Assembly (NCBI GenBank): GCA_009380045.1
Contig: WHSN01000007.1
Location: forward strand, 1 to 58,052
Reading direction: 5' to 3'
Length of the DNA stretch: 58,052 nucleotides
Source of the DNA: Luteitalea sp.
GTDB lineage: Bacteria > Acidobacteriota > Vicinamibacteria > Vicinamibacterales > CAVVIG01
The notes below the pieces were generated by a model, which was given only the letters and a program-made list of their open reading frames with translations, was not told the DNA's origin and ran no database searches. Position numbers and translations under genes: made by a program. Shown in pieces: positions 12,827-23,517 of this stretch (position 1 is its first letter; each line of letters begins with the position of its first letter).

Positions 12827-14131
12827 CTACGGCGTCGGAGGCGTTACAATCCCCACGGGGACCGGTTTGGAGTCGGTGTCACGTTGAGCCGGGTCAGTCC
12901 CATCGATGACGGTCAGCACTACCGTATAGGTACCCTCCTCCTCATACGTGTGACTTTGAAGCTCTTCAAGGGTGTCGGTCGTGGTGCCGTCGCCCCAATT
13001 CCAGCGGTACTGTCGAGTCGCTGGACCTGGTGACGATACCCCGGCGTTGAACAGCACAGGTTCGTCCGGCTCCGGCTCCGCGGGCGAGAACACGAAGGCC
13101 GCGGTCGGCGGGGTCGGAGTCGGAGCGTCCGGGAACTTCACGGTGACCGGCTGGGTCGCGGAGCCGCGCTGACCGATGTCGTCGACGACCGTCAGCACCA
13201 CCGAATAGACCCCCTCTTCCAGGTAGTCGTGCTGTTGGAGGGCGCCCGTCCCCGTCTCTCCGTCACCCCAGTTCCACAGATATTGGGTGATTCTCCGACC
13301 GGACGGCGCCGTGGAGCCTTGACCGTTGAACTGTATCTCTTTCCCCGGAACCGGTGCCGCCGGCGAGAAGACAAAGACAGCCACCGGGAGCGCGGTGGCT
13401 CCGACACTTACCGGTTGCATCGTCTGTGCGGTGAGGCCGCGGTCGTTGGTTACCGTCAGGGTTACGCTGAACGTTCCGACTGTGGCGAACGTGTGGTTCA
13501 CCGCAACCCCGCTGGCGCCCGACCCGTCCCCGAACGACCAGCTATACGTAAGCTGCGAGGAATCCGTTCCGGGCAGGCTCGCGGAGGCATCGAACCGGGC
13601 CGCAACTCCGGCACTCAACGGGGTCGGAGAGACGACGAAGCTTGCGGTCGGGGCGCCTCCGGGCGGGAGAATAACACCCGGTGGGACCAGTTCGATCGAC
13701 ACGGAGTGCGACACGGAGGTCAGGGAGTTCGTCCCGTACGGGGTGGCCCGAATGGACATCGTCGTCCCCGATCCGTTGAAACCTTGCGGGGTCGGTGGCG
13801 CGGTGTACACGGCCTTGGCCAGGCCGTCGTTCCCCGTGACGACGTTCCGCTCCGACAGCGTGCCGAAATCCTGAATCGTCGGTCCCACCGCCATGTCCAG
13901 GCGGATCGCCAGCGCGCGCACCGGCTGCCCGTTTGCGTCCCTCGCTCTGACCACCACGGCTGATTGAGATTCGCCGTCCTGTCTGATGTGGTCAGGTGTC
14001 GCCGTGACCTCGATCGAGAGGGCGTACTCGGACGGTCCAGTCAGCGACGGGATGTCTGTGTCCTTAACGGTGCACGCGCTCACCGCCACCGACACCAACA
14101 CGATTAGGCGAGCGAATTGCGCGCTGCGCAT
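12827..14131 (-). CDS. PKD-repeat lipoprotein with N-terminal Ig-like domain
   Basis: Lipobox-like VAVSAC; three PKD repeats (SWSFGDG, LWNWGDGE, RWNWGDGT). Confidence 0.85.
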   Translation of the reverse strand: MRSAQFARLIVLVSVAVSACTVKDTDIPSLTGPSEYALSIEVTATPDHIRQDGESQSAVVVRARDANGQPVRALAIRLDMAVGPTIQDFGTLSERNVVTGNDGLAKAVYTAPPTPQGFNGSGTTMSIRATPYGTNSLTSVSHSVSIELVPPGVILPPGGAPTASFVVSPTPLSAGVAARFDASASLPGTDSSQLTYSWSFGDGSGASGVAVNHTFATVGTFSVTLTVTNDRGLTAQTMQPVSVGATALPVAVFVFSPAAPVPGKEIQFNGQGSTAPSGRRITQYLWNWGDGETGTGALQQHDYLEEGVYSVVLTVVDDIGQRGSATQPVTVKFPDAPTPTPPTAAFVFSPAEPEPDEPVLFNAGVSSPGPATRQYRWNWGDGTTTDTLEELQSHTYEEEGTYTVVLTVIDGTDPAQRDTDSKPVPVGIVTPPTP

Positions 14132-14134
14132 GGG

Positions 14135-14770
14135 TTACTGAACTCCAAAGTCGCCGAAGTCGACTTGAATCGACCCGGTGACGCTGATGTCGTTGCCGAC
14201 CTGATCCCGTCCGTAGAAGGTGATGTCGGCGATCGTCGTGATCGTCGTTGGGCTCCGGGTCAATTGAACGATCGGGGGCTCTCTTTTCGTTGTGTGTCGG
14301 ACGAGCTCGAACGCCAGCGAAGCCGTTCCGGTAGCGGGCACTGTTCCGGTCACTGCGCCATCCCATGCGTAGGGCACGTCCACACCGGGCGTGTTGCGGC
14401 CGTCCGCGCGCCGATATGCGACCCGGTACCGATTGATCGTCACCTGATTGTTCGTCGACGGCTGGTTGCCGACGCCCGGCGTGGCCACGTCCTTCGGCGA
14501 GAGCCTGAGAATCACCACGCCCGAATCGTTGAATACGGCATAACAGAGGCTGGTGGCGCTGCACGGTTCTGGGGACGAGACTGCGGTAAGCACGTCCGAA
14601 TGCAGCACGTCCGAAGCCTCTTCGTCAGTCACGTTACCGCTCGACCCCTTCAAGCTGTCTATGACGAGGTACATCGGCGAACGTCCCTGCCGTGCAACGT
14701 CTCCGCACGAGACGGTCGATGCCAGGACGATCAGGCTGGCGACTGTTTTCCAGGTTCGCATGTCACGCAT
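14135..14770 (-). CDS. hypothetical lipoprotein, co-oriented with pilMNOPQ
   Basis: Signal peptide with lipobox-like STVSC; no family recognised. Confidence 0.75.
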   Translation of the reverse strand: MRDMRTWKTVASLIVLASTVSCGDVARQGRSPMYLVIDSLKGSSGNVTDEEASDVLHSDVLTAVSSPEPCSATSLCYAVFNDSGVVILRLSPKDVATPGVGNQPSTNNQVTINRYRVAYRRADGRNTPGVDVPYAWDGAVTGTVPATGTASLAFELVRHTTKREPPIVQLTRSPTTITTIADITFYGRDQVGNDISVTGSIQVDFGDFGVQ

Positions 14771-14776
14771 AGGCCC

Positions 14777-16702
14777 TCACCCGACGATGATGCGCGGAGT
14801 AATGAAGATCAGAAGCTCCGAGCTCTGGTCGGTGAACGTGTCGCGCTGGAACAGCCACTTGAGGAATGGGACGCGGCTCAGTCCCGGCGTCCGATCGTTG
14901 GTCGTGGCTTCCGTGCTCGTGTAGATGCCGCCGATGACGGTGGTCTGTCCGTCGCTGACGAGCACCGTGGTGATCGCGCTCTGGGTGTTGATCGGCGGGA
15001 TGCCGCCGACCTGCCGGCTGAAGTCGGCGGTGGCGTTCTCGAGCGCGATTTTCATGATGACGGTGCCGGAGGCGGTGATCTGTGGCGTCACTCGGAGCGT
15101 CAGCGCCGCATCCTTGAACGTGACGGTGACCGTGTTGTTGGCCACGGTTTGAATGGGAATCTGGACGCCCTGCTTGATTTCCGCCTCGACGTTGTTCTGC
15201 GTGGTGACGCGCGGCGTCGACAGCAGCCGGCCGTTGCCGGATCGCTCGAGCGCCGACAGCGCGACATCGAGGTTGAAGGCGCCGTTCACTGATCCGAGCG
15301 CCAGGCCAACTGCGTTCAACGCCCCCTCGGCCGCCAGGTCCACCGCCGTCGGTTGATCGGTCGGTCCCTGCGCGTCGCCGAGCCGCCCGGTCAGGCTGCC
15401 GTTGTTCGGAAATGCGAGGTTGGTGGTATTGCCAACCGCCGGATCGACCCGGCCGGCGAATCCCCACTGCACGCCAAGCGCCCGCGCCGCGTCCTTGTTC
15501 GTCTGGACGACGCGCGCTTCGATCTCCACCTGCGGCTGGGCGCGATCGAGGGTGGCAATGAGATCGGCCGCCGTGGTCAGCCGATCCTGCAGGTCGGTGA
15601 TGATCAGCGTGTTGGTCCGCGGATCCACCTGCACAGTGCCGCGCTGCGACAGGGCGCTCTTGAGCAGCAGCGCCTGCAGTTCCTCGGCCCGGGCATAGCT
15701 CAGCGTCTTGGTGAACACTTGCAGGTCACCGGACAACGACTGCTCGTCGGCCAGCTTCCGCCGCAACGCCTCTTCTTCGGCCAGGGCGGTCAGCGGCGCA
15801 ATCCGGACGATGGTGCCATCCAACAGGTAGCCGAGCTTGTTGGCTCGAAGAATGATGTCGAGCGCCTGGTCCCACGGCACGTCGCGCAACGCCACGTCCA
15901 CCGTACCTTGCACCGTCGGATCGATGACGATGTTCAGGCCGCTGATTTCCGAGAACACCCGCAGCACCGCACGGAGATCGGCCTGCTGGAAGTCGAGGCT
16001 CACCGGCGTGCCGCTGTACTGGCGGCCGCCCCGTCCTGCCTGCAGCGTGTCGCTGGGCGCTGGCGTGGTCTGCGGTGATGTCGGCGCCGGGGGCGCCGGA
16101 GCCTGGAGGGTGGTGGCAACGGCCCCGCCGGCTGGCGCCGGGCCCTGACGGCCCGCGGCCGCCGGGCTCGACAACCCGAGTGCGGCAATCGGATCGATCG
16201 CCGGCGTCTCGATGCGGGCGGTCAGTCGACCCGCCGCCATGCCGCCGTCCGCCAGGCGGGTGTCTGGCCGCGGCGCCGGCAGCGAGTGCGCATCGAAGTC
16301 GACGACCACCGTGTTGCGATCGCTTTTCACATGGTGCGCCACCGGTGTCGAGAGCGAGATCCGCACGCGCGAGATCGTCGTCCCTCCGGAATCGGCCGAC
16401 TCGACGGCGACCGCGCTGATCGGGCCCCGGGCGTTCGATGCCACGGCGTTCGCGACGCCGTCGGCCGCGACGTTCCGGAAGTCGAGGAGCACCGTCAACG
16501 GGTCGGGCCGGGTGGTGACCCACGTCACCGGGGCCGAAGCCTCAATCACGAGCCGGGCGTTCTCCGCGTCTCCCTGCGAGCTGATCGCCGTCAGCCTCGC
16601 CTCGGGTACGGCGGCGCCGGCGGCGCCCGAGTGTTCGGCGACGGCGACCGCCGTGGCGAGCACGAACGGCAGAAACAGGGCAACGCCCCTTGGCACAGTC
16701 AC
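14777..16702 (-). CDS. pilQ: type IV pilus secretin PilQ
   Basis: AMIN region, secretin/TonB short domain (VSLDFQQADLRAVLRVFSEISGLNIV), secretin domain VPFLKWLFQRDTFTDQSSELLIFITPRI. Confidence 0.95.
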   Translation of the reverse strand: MTVPRGVALFLPFVLATAVAVAEHSGAAGAAVPEARLTAISSQGDAENARLVIEASAPVTWVTTRPDPLTVLLDFRNVAADGVANAVASNARGPISAVAVESADSGGTTISRVRISLSTPVAHHVKSDRNTVVVDFDAHSLPAPRPDTRLADGGMAAGRLTARIETPAIDPIAALGLSSPAAAGRQGPAPAGGAVATTLQAPAPPAPTSPQTTPAPSDTLQAGRGGRQYSGTPVSLDFQQADLRAVLRVFSEISGLNIVIDPTVQGTVDVALRDVPWDQALDIILRANKLGYLLDGTIVRIAPLTALAEEEALRRKLADEQSLSGDLQVFTKTLSYARAEELQALLLKSALSQRGTVQVDPRTNTLIITDLQDRLTTAADLIATLDRAQPQVEIEARVVQTNKDAARALGVQWGFAGRVDPAVGNTTNLAFPNNGSLTGRLGDAQGPTDQPTAVDLAAEGALNAVGLALGSVNGAFNLDVALSALERSGNGRLLSTPRVTTQNNVEAEIKQGVQIPIQTVANNTVTVTFKDAALTLRVTPQITASGTVIMKIALENATADFSRQVGGIPPINTQSAITTVLVSDGQTTVIGGIYTSTEATTNDRTPGLSRVPFLKWLFQRDTFTDQSSELLIFITPRIIVG

Positions 16703-17145
16703 TCCTTCGCACCTTCGAGAGAACGGAGCAGCTTTCGGACTTCCCGCTGTTTTTCGCTCGACAGCGGATCGTTGATGTCCTGCAGCACGATCAGGCCCTC
16801 CGGCGTCACCGCCCTCACGACACCGTCCGCGAGCCGGTCACCCGGGTGGATGACGTAGGTCCGGTTGTTGGCGCCCTGGATCATGGCGATCAGCGATCCG
16901 CGGCTCTGCATGACGCCGCGCACGGTTATTTCGCTCAGCGTGAGCCCGGCCGCGCCCTCTCCGCGCTCGGCCGGCCCGGCGTCGGTGCCGGTCCCGACCT
17001 GATTCTGGAAGGGGTCGCGCCGGCCGTCGACCGTGTAGACGTAGCTCTCTGGTGGCGCCGGTGCGGCAGGCGGCGCGCCCTGGCCACGAGCGGTGAACGG
17101 GATCGCCACGAGAGCCACCAACGCAAGTGCTGTCTTCATCGTCAT
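16699..17145 (-). CDS. pilP: type IV pilus assembly protein PilP
   Basis: Position between pilO and pilQ; GRRDPFQNQ, LSEITVRGVMQSRGSLIAMIQGANNRTYVIHPGDRLADG; Met at 17145. Confidence 0.88.
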   Translation of the reverse strand: MTMKTALALVALVAIPFTARGQGAPPAAPAPPESYVYTVDGRRDPFQNQVGTGTDAGPAERGEGAAGLTLSEITVRGVMQSRGSLIAMIQGANNRTYVIHPGDRLADGVVRAVTPEGLIVLQDINDPLSSEKQREVRKLLRSLEGAKE

Positions 17146-17159
17146 GCCACCTTTTTCGC

Positions 17160-17747
17160 CTAACCGGCGGTGCCCGTTGGCGGAACCGGAGTGTCGAGCA
17201 GGACGAACGTGGTCGCGACGCATCCGGCCGTGATCGTCGTGCCGCTTCCCGGCTTCTCGACTCCGCGGACGGTCAGACCCGAGATGTTGACGATCCGCGT
17301 GAACTTGCCGACGCGGTCGAAGAACAACGCCAGGTTGTGGTAGGTGCCGTCGAGCTCGAGGTTGATCGGCCATTCGGCGTGCAGCTCCCTGGTGACGACC
17401 GGGGCCGGCTTGAAGCTCTTGATCGTGAGGTTCGACTGCGTCGCCACAGTCTGCATGCGGCGCAGCAGGTCGGCGGCGTCCTTCTCTTCAGGCAGCACGG
17501 CGCGAAGGTCGGCGAGACGTCCCTCGAGGGAGGCGACCTCGCCCGCGAACTCGGTGAGCTTCCGTGACGTGACCAGGCCCCGGTCGATGTCGGCACGCAG
17601 GGCGCTCAGCTGTGATTCCCGCCCGACCATCGCGGCGCGCTGCGGCCTCTCGTAGTAGTAGTAGAAGGCGCCGCACGCCACGAGCCCAAGCGCCAGGAAC
17701 GCGCCAAGCTGCGCGTGCCACGGTAGCTTTGTGAGACTGATCTCCAT
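17160..17747 (-). CDS. pilO: type IV pilus assembly protein PilO
   Basis: N-terminal TM, coiled coil, LPEEKDAADLLRRMQTVATQSNLTIKSFKP; operon position. Confidence 0.92.
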   Translation of the reverse strand: MEISLTKLPWHAQLGAFLALGLVACGAFYYYYERPQRAAMVGRESQLSALRADIDRGLVTSRKLTEFAGEVASLEGRLADLRAVLPEEKDAADLLRRMQTVATQSNLTIKSFKPAPVVTRELHAEWPINLELDGTYHNLALFFDRVGKFTRIVNISGLTVRGVEKPGSGTTITAGCVATTFVLLDTPVPPTGTAG

Positions 17748-17793
17748 AGGACCTCCCAGGTCTCCGAGCCGAATCCGCGTCGCCGCCGGCGCT

Positions 17794-18414
17794 TCAGTTG
17801 CCGGGCTTTGCCGCCGCCGCCTCGGCGGCGCGCCCCGCGCCGCCCGGCTGCTGAAACACCGCCTTGATCTCGAAGCTCACCAGCTCGAACGGCGGCGTCG
17901 TCAGCGGCTCGGTCACGCTGCTGATGATTTCGACCGACCTCTTGAAGTACCCGGAGGCCTCGAGATTGCCGACGAAGTCGGAGAGCCCGGTGAGGGTGGT
18001 GCAGCGACCTGCGATCACCACCTCGTTCGCAACCGGTGTCTGTTTGAGGTCGGTGAGCCACATCATCGACGGCAAGGCGCGGCTGATCTGATCGAGCATG
18101 TGAACCGGACCGGTCTGGTCGCTCCTGAGCTGCTCGATGAGGTTGACCCGCTGCTGCAGCAGCGCCTTCTGCTGCTCGAACTGCGCCACCTGGGCGAGGA
18201 CGGAGCGGAGCCGCAGCACTTCCTGGTCGGCAGCGGCGATGTCCGCATCGAGACGCTTGGACTCGGCGTCGATGGCCATGTAGCGCCAGCCAACGAATCC
18301 CGCGGCCGACAGGAGAATGAGGGCGGCGGCGACCGTGAGCTTCGGACCGGTGCCGAAGGTGACCGGCTTCTTCGCCGCCTTGCGCTCGATTGCGAGAAGG
18401 TTGATCCGGATCAT
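17794..18414 (-). CDS. pilN: type IV pilus assembly protein PilN
   Basis: MIRINLL N-terminus, TM helix, LPSMMWLTDLKQ; operon position. Confidence 0.93.
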   Translation of the reverse strand: MIRINLLAIERKAAKKPVTFGTGPKLTVAAALILLSAAGFVGWRYMAIDAESKRLDADIAAADQEVLRLRSVLAQVAQFEQQKALLQQRVNLIEQLRSDQTGPVHMLDQISRALPSMMWLTDLKQTPVANEVVIAGRCTTLTGLSDFVGNLEASGYFKRSVEIISSVTEPLTTPPFELVSFEIKAVFQQPGGAGRAAEAAAAKPGN

Positions 18415-19481
18415 CGGTCGCCCGCTTTTCTGAGCGCCAGCCCGACGGCCACGGCGGCCGTGGGAACCATGTGAGCGAAATCGTCGATGTGAAGATCCTG
18501 GGGGTTGAAGGCTATGTTCTTGAATGGCTCGAACGCTTCGACCGGGGCGCCGAAGCGCTCCTCGAGCGAGGTCGCGAACCCGTCGACCGTTGAAGCGCCG
18601 CCGCTCAGGAGGATGCGATCGATACGCTCCGACGCCGCGGTCGCCTTGAAGAAGTCGAAGGTCTTCTGGATTTCGAGCAGCACGTTCTCGGTCATGGCGT
18701 GCAGCACGGGCCGCACATCGTCGTAGGTAAGGCCCTCGAGCGGCTGCCCCTTCTTCGCGAGCTCGGCGCTCGCGAATGGCAGGTTGAGCTCTTTCTGCAC
18801 CGCTTCGGTGTAGGCGTTCCCCCCCATCGAGATGTCGCGGGTGAACAGCGACCGCCCGCCGCTCAGGATGTTGATGTTGATGGCGCTGGCTCCGGCGTTC
18901 AGCAGCACGACCACGGCCTCGGGGTCGAGGCCGTAGTTCGCTTCGTAGGCATTCTGGAGCGCGAAGGCGTCGACATCGAGGACCACCGGGACGCGGCCCG
19001 CCTGCACGATGACGCCGGTGTAGTCGGCGATCTTGTCTTTCTTCGCCGCCACCAGAAGCACTTCCATCGTCCCCTTGCCGCCGGCGTCGGTGCCGGGGTC
19101 GAGGATCTGGTAGTCGAGATTGACATCCTGGATGTCGAACGGAATGTACTGCTCCGCTTCCCAGTTGATCGATTCGGCGAGCTCAGCATCGGTCATCAGC
19201 GGAAGGCTGATCTTCTTGACGATGACCGCGTTGCCCGACAGCGAGGCGGCGACCTCTTTGCTTTTGAAGGCGCCGTTCTGGAACAGGCGGCGGATGGCGC
19301 CGGCGACGGCTGTGGCATCGACGATCGCGCCGTCGACGATGCTCTCGTGCGGCACCGGCTCGACGGCGAAGGCGACGACACGGAACCCCTTGCCAACCGG
19401 CTTCAGCTCGATCGCCTTGACGGCGCTCGACCCGATGTCGAGCCCGACCACCGATTTTGTCGTTTTTCCGAGACCAAACAT
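18411..19481 (-). CDS. pilM: type IV pilus assembly protein PilM
   Basis: VVGLDIGSSAVKAIELK actin-like fold, LLSGGASTVDGF. Confidence 0.95.
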   Translation of the reverse strand: MFGLGKTTKSVVGLDIGSSAVKAIELKPVGKGFRVVAFAVEPVPHESIVDGAIVDATAVAGAIRRLFQNGAFKSKEVAASLSGNAVIVKKISLPLMTDAELAESINWEAEQYIPFDIQDVNLDYQILDPGTDAGGKGTMEVLLVAAKKDKIADYTGVIVQAGRVPVVLDVDAFALQNAYEANYGLDPEAVVVLLNAGASAININILSGGRSLFTRDISMGGNAYTEAVQKELNLPFASAELAKKGQPLEGLTYDDVRPVLHAMTENVLLEIQKTFDFFKATAASERIDRILLSGGASTVDGFATSLEERFGAPVEAFEPFKNIAFNPQDLHIDDFAHMVPTAAVAVGLALRKAGDR

Positions 19482-19844
19482 CGTTGTCGTTGACTCAGTA
19501 AGCTGCAGATTTCGTGTTCACGAACGAAGCATAGGCAATCGCCTGGACCGATACATGTTCAATGCGGTACACATCCGGGCGGCACGGCGGCAGGGCCGGA
19601 CTTCACGGCTCAGTCGCAAGCGCAGTACCGGACCAGACCGACCCCGTGTTCCCTGCAAATCGGAGCGTTCCGCGGTCCCGGTGGCGGATATTGCGATCGA
19701 AAGCTCCGGGATCCGTTGCCGGGCGATGACGATTGCGTGCGACGATCCACTTATCGGTCGTCTGGGCGCACACATGCGTCCCCGATCGGCACACAGGCCT
19801 CACCGATTGGTGGGCGCGAGCGGTTTACCGGGACTGTCGCGTGC

Positions 19845-19873
19845 TTGACAGTCGGGGGAAACGTCCGTATTAT
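19845..19873 (+). promoter_or_regulatory. sigma70-type promoter for rplM-rpsI (-rpsB-tsf)
   Basis: TTGACA (19845-19850), 17-nt spacer, TATTAT (19868-19873), about 77 nt upstream of the rplM start. Confidence 0.8.
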
Positions 19874-19949
19874 TTGGGATTGCCGTTGTTTGTCCCCGCC
19901 GGACAGTGCGCCGGGCGGAACCGTGTTTCTTCCCTAACAGGTCTTTTGA

Positions 19950-20387
19950 ATGTCTACGTTCATGGCAACCGCGCAGCATGCCGCGGAAAGCGGCCGCTGG
20001 CACGTCATCGATGCCGAAGGCCAGGTCCTGGGGCGCATTGCGACGGTCGTGGCCCGGCTTCTCCAGGGCAAGCACAAACCCACCTACACGCCCTTCATCG
20101 ATGTCGGCGACTTCGTCGTCGTCGTGAACGCCGCAACGGTCAAGCTCACCGGACGGAAGGAAGATCAGAAGGTCTACCGCCAGCACTCCGGGTACGAGGG
20201 CGGCCTGCGGGAGACGCGGGCGCGGGTCGTCCGGCAGCGGCATCCGGAACGGCTGGTCGAAGACGCGGTGCACGGGATGCTGCCCAAGACGAAGCTGGGT
20301 GCGGCGATGTATCGCAAGTTGAAGGTGTACGCCGGTCCGGATCATCCGCACGCGGCGCAGAAACCCTCCAAGCTCGAGGTCGCGTAA
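19950..20387 (+). CDS. rplM: 50S ribosomal protein L13
   Basis: [38 protein letters not shown]. Confidence 0.98.
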   Translation: MSTFMATAQHAAESGRWHVIDAEGQVLGRIATVVARLLQGKHKPTYTPFIDVGDFVVVVNAATVKLTGRKEDQKVYRQHSGYEGGLRETRARVVRQRHPERLVEDAVHGMLPKTKLGAAMYRKLKVYAGPDHPHAAQKPSKLEVA

Positions 20388-20388
20388 C

Positions 20389-20781
20389 GTGACAGCAGTT
20401 CAGTATTACGGTACCGGACGCCGCAAGACGTCCACCGCCCGCGTGTTCCTTCGCCCCGGCAGCGGGGCCATCAGCGTCAACCGGCGAGCGTTCGATGCGT
20501 TCTTCCCCACCGAAGCGTTGCGCGTTCAGATTCGCCGCCCGCTCCTCCTCACCGAAACCGCCGACAAGTTCGACATCCTGGCCACGGTTGCCGGCGGTGG
20601 CGTCTCAGGGCAGGCTGGCGCGGTGCGGCTCGGCATCGCCCGGGCGCTGGTCGAGTACAACCTGGAGCTGCGCAAGCGGCTGAAGGAAGAGGGCCTGCTC
20701 ACGCGCGATGCGCGCGCGAAAGAACGCAAGAAGTATGGTATGGCCGGCGCGCGCAAGCGTTTCCAGTTCAGCAAGCGTTAA
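20389..20781 (+). CDS. rpsI: 30S ribosomal protein S9
   Basis: [22 protein letters not shown]-terminal [14 protein letters not shown]. Confidence 0.98.
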   Translation: MTAVQYYGTGRRKTSTARVFLRPGSGAISVNRRAFDAFFPTEALRVQIRRPLLLTETADKFDILATVAGGGVSGQAGAVRLGIARALVEYNLELRKRLKEEGLLTRDARAKERKKYGMAGARKRFQFSKR

Positions 20782-20792
20782 GGGAGGACTAT

Positions 20793-21602
20793 TTGGCCGC
20801 GATCGCGATGAAGGATCTACTGGAGGCGGGGGTTCACTTCGGCCACCAGACCAAGCGCTGGAACCCGAAGATGAAGGAATACATCTTCGGCGAGCGGAAT
20901 GGCATCTACATCATCGACCTGGGCAAGACGGTCAAGCTGTTCCGCGCCGCCGAGGAGTTCATCACCCGCCTCGCGGCCGGCGGCCGCACGATTCTCTTCG
21001 TCGGGACAAAGCGCCAGGCGCAGGACGTCATCGCCGAAGAAGCGCAGCGCTGCGGCATGTTCTATGTCAACGAGCGGTGGCTCGGCGGTCTCCTCACCAA
21101 CTTCGCCACCATCCAGCGCAGCCTCGGCCGGCTTCGCGAGCTGGAGACGATGGCGAGCGACGGCCGCTATGACACGCTGTCCAAGAAGGAGATCGCGCGC
21201 AACGAGAAGGAGCGCAAGAAGCTGCTCAAGAACCTCGAGGGCATTCGCGGCATGAGCCGGCTGCCCGACGCCGTCTTCGTCGTCGACACGAAGAAGGAGA
21301 AGATCGCGGTCGACGAAGCGCGCAAGCTGAAGATTCCGGTGATCGGCATCGTCGACACCAACTGCGATCCGGACGAAGTCGACTTCGTCATTCCCGGCAA
21401 CGACGATGCGCTGCGGGCCCTCCGGCTGTTCGCGTCGCGGATCGCCGATGCGGTAATCGCGGGGCGGGACATGAAGCAGTCGGTCGACGCCGAGTCCGCC
21501 CGCGAGGCCGAAGAGGCCGCCGCGGCGGTGGCCGGCGACGACGCGCGACGCGCCGGGCGCCCGATCCGGCGCCCGCGCGAGACCGCGCCGGCATCGGCAT
21601 AG
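20793..21602 (+). CDS. rpsB: 30S ribosomal protein S2 (TTG start)
   Basis: [38 protein letters not shown]. Confidence 0.98.
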   Translation: MAAIAMKDLLEAGVHFGHQTKRWNPKMKEYIFGERNGIYIIDLGKTVKLFRAAEEFITRLAAGGRTILFVGTKRQAQDVIAEEAQRCGMFYVNERWLGGLLTNFATIQRSLGRLRELETMASDGRYDTLSKKEIARNEKERKKLLKNLEGIRGMSRLPDAVFVVDTKKEKIAVDEARKLKIPVIGIVDTNCDPDEVDFVIPGNDDALRALRLFASRIADAVIAGRDMKQSVDAESAREAEEAAAAVAGDDARRAGRPIRRPRETAPASA

Positions 21603-21640
21603 CGTCGGGCGCAGCAGGCAGGCGACCTTGTCTCTCGCGC

Positions 21641-21663
21641 GCCGGCCTGCTCATCAGGCCGGC
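21641..21663. terminator. hairpin in the rpsB-tsf intergenic region (attenuator/processing or terminator-like)
   Basis: GCCGGCCTG-CTCAT-CAGGCCGGC perfect 9-bp stem; no true U-tract follows. Confidence 0.5.
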
Positions 21664-21780
21664 GTTACTTTGTACCGAGATGTCGTTTCATCACAGAGCG
21701 CACGGCGTTCACAGCGCCTGTCCGTCACCTCCGGCGTCGGCATGGTGAGCTCGTGGCTGATTTACGTGGAGACGAAAACG

Positions 21781-22653
21781 ATGGCAACGACGATCAGCGC
21801 AGCGGATGTGAAGAAGCTCCGCGACCAGACCGGCGCGGGGATGATGGACTGCAAGGCGGCTCTCGAGGAAGCGAATGGCAACTTCGAAGAGGCGACGACC
21901 GTGCTCCGCAAGCGGGGGCTCGCCAGCGCCGCGAAAAAGGCCGGACGCGTGACGAGTGAAGGCGTCATCGGCAGCACGCTGTCGAGCGACCACTCGACCG
22001 GCATCCTGGTGGAGGTGAACTGCGAGTCCGACTTCGTCGCCCGGACCGACGAATTCCAGCAGCTGGTGCAGGACGTGATGACCGCGATCGAGAAGGCCGG
22101 CGACGGCGCGACCGAGCAATGGCTTCAGGACCCGAACGGCCCGGTGAAGATCCGCATCGCCGCCGGGATCGCGAAGCTGGGCGAGAACATGGCGGTGCCG
22201 CGGTTCGTTCGTTACGCCGGCCAGGGATACATCGGCCAGTACATCCACACCGGCGGCAAGATCGGCGTCCAGGTCGAGCTCGGCGGCGTGACCCCGGCCA
22301 TCATCCCGCGGGAGGAGCTCGCGACGCTGGTGAAAGAGCTGGCGATGCAGATTGCGGCGGCGAGCCCGGCCCATGTCTCGCGCGCGGCGGTGCCGCCGGA
22401 AGCGCTCGACAAAGAGAGGTCGATTTACCGCGCGCAAATGGAGAGCTCGGGCAAGCCGGCCAACGTGATCGACAAGATCGTCGAGGGCAAGCTGGGGAGC
22501 TACTACTCCCAGGTGGTGCTCGCCGATCAACCGTCGATCCGCGATCCGAAGATGAGCGTCGCCGAGGTGATCGCCGCTGCCGGGAAAGCGCTCGGGACAC
22601 CGGTCACGGTCATCCGCTTCGCCCGGCTGAAGGTGGGCGAGCCGTCACGATAG
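21781..22653 (+). CDS. tsf: elongation factor Ts
   Basis: ISAADVKKLRDQTGAGMMDCKAALEEANGNFEEA; ATG at 21781. Confidence 0.98.
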   Translation: MATTISAADVKKLRDQTGAGMMDCKAALEEANGNFEEATTVLRKRGLASAAKKAGRVTSEGVIGSTLSSDHSTGILVEVNCESDFVARTDEFQQLVQDVMTAIEKAGDGATEQWLQDPNGPVKIRIAAGIAKLGENMAVPRFVRYAGQGYIGQYIHTGGKIGVQVELGGVTPAIIPREELATLVKELAMQIAAASPAHVSRAAVPPEALDKERSIYRAQMESSGKPANVIDKIVEGKLGSYYSQVVLADQPSIRDPKMSVAEVIAAAGKALGTPVTVIRFARLKVGEPSR

Positions 22654-22680
22654 CGGCTGCGGGCTCCAGGGTTTCGCGAT

Positions 22681-22705
22681 CTGGCGCTCCAGCCCGGAGC
22701 GCCAG
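22681..22705. terminator. hairpin between tsf and pyrH
   Basis: CTGGCGCTCC-AGCCC-GGAGCGCCAG perfect 10-bp stem. Confidence 0.5.
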
Positions 22706-22748
22706 CCTGGAGTCGGAAGCCTCGAGCGCCGATCTATAATCCCCTGTC

Positions 22749-23474
22749 GTGACCGCACCCGCCCCCCCCGCCTACAAACGCATTCTCCTGAAGTTGTCCG
22801 GCGAAGCCCTGATGGGCGAGCAGAACTACGGCATCGATCCCGCCGTGGCGACGCAGATCGCGCGGGACATCGCCGAAATTCAAGGGATGGGGGTGGAAAC
22901 CGCGATCGTCATCGGCGGCGGCAACATCTTCCGCGGCGTCGCCGCCAGCGCGCGCGGCATGGACCGCGCGACGGCCGATTACATGGGGATGCTGGCCACG
23001 GTGATCAACGCCTTGGCGTTGCAGGACGCGCTCGAACAGCAGGGCGTGGTGACGCGCGTCGTCACCGCCATCGAAATGCGCGCCGTCGCCGAGCCGTTCA
23101 TCAGGCGGCGCTCGATCCGCCACCTCGAAAAGGGCCGCGTCGTGGTGTTCGGGGCCGGGACCGGCAACCCCTACTTCAGCACCGATACCGCAGCCGCCCT
23201 GCGGGCGATGGAGCTCAAGGCCGATGTCATCCTGAAGGCAACCAAGGTGGACGGCATCTACAACGCCGATCCGATGCTCGATGCGACGGCGACGCGCTTC
23301 GAGCGGATCTCGTACCTGCAGGTTCTCGAACAGGGGCTGAAAGTGATGGATGCCACGGCGATCTCGCTGTGCATGGACAACCGGCTGCCAATCGTGGTGT
23401 TCAACCTGCGCACGCCCGGCAACATCAAGCGCGCCATCACCGGCGAGCCGATCGGGTCGATGGTGAGCGCCTGA
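22749..23474 (+). CDS. pyrH: UMP kinase
   Basis: [42 protein letters not shown]. Confidence 0.98.
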   Translation: MTAPAPPAYKRILLKLSGEALMGEQNYGIDPAVATQIARDIAEIQGMGVETAIVIGGGNIFRGVAASARGMDRATADYMGMLATVINALALQDALEQQGVVTRVVTAIEMRAVAEPFIRRRSIRHLEKGRVVVFGAGTGNPYFSTDTAAALRAMELKADVILKATKVDGIYNADPMLDATATRFERISYLQVLEQGLKVMDATAISLCMDNRLPIVVFNLRTPGNIKRAITGEPIGSMVSA

Positions 23475-23517
23475 TCGGCCGATGGCAGGACGGCCGGACT
23501 TGAAGGATTGATGAGCG

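Noticed and set aside
19518-19937. Small ORFs between pilM and rplM
   Set aside because: No RBS or family signal; the rplM promoter lies within this region, so it is treated as intergenic
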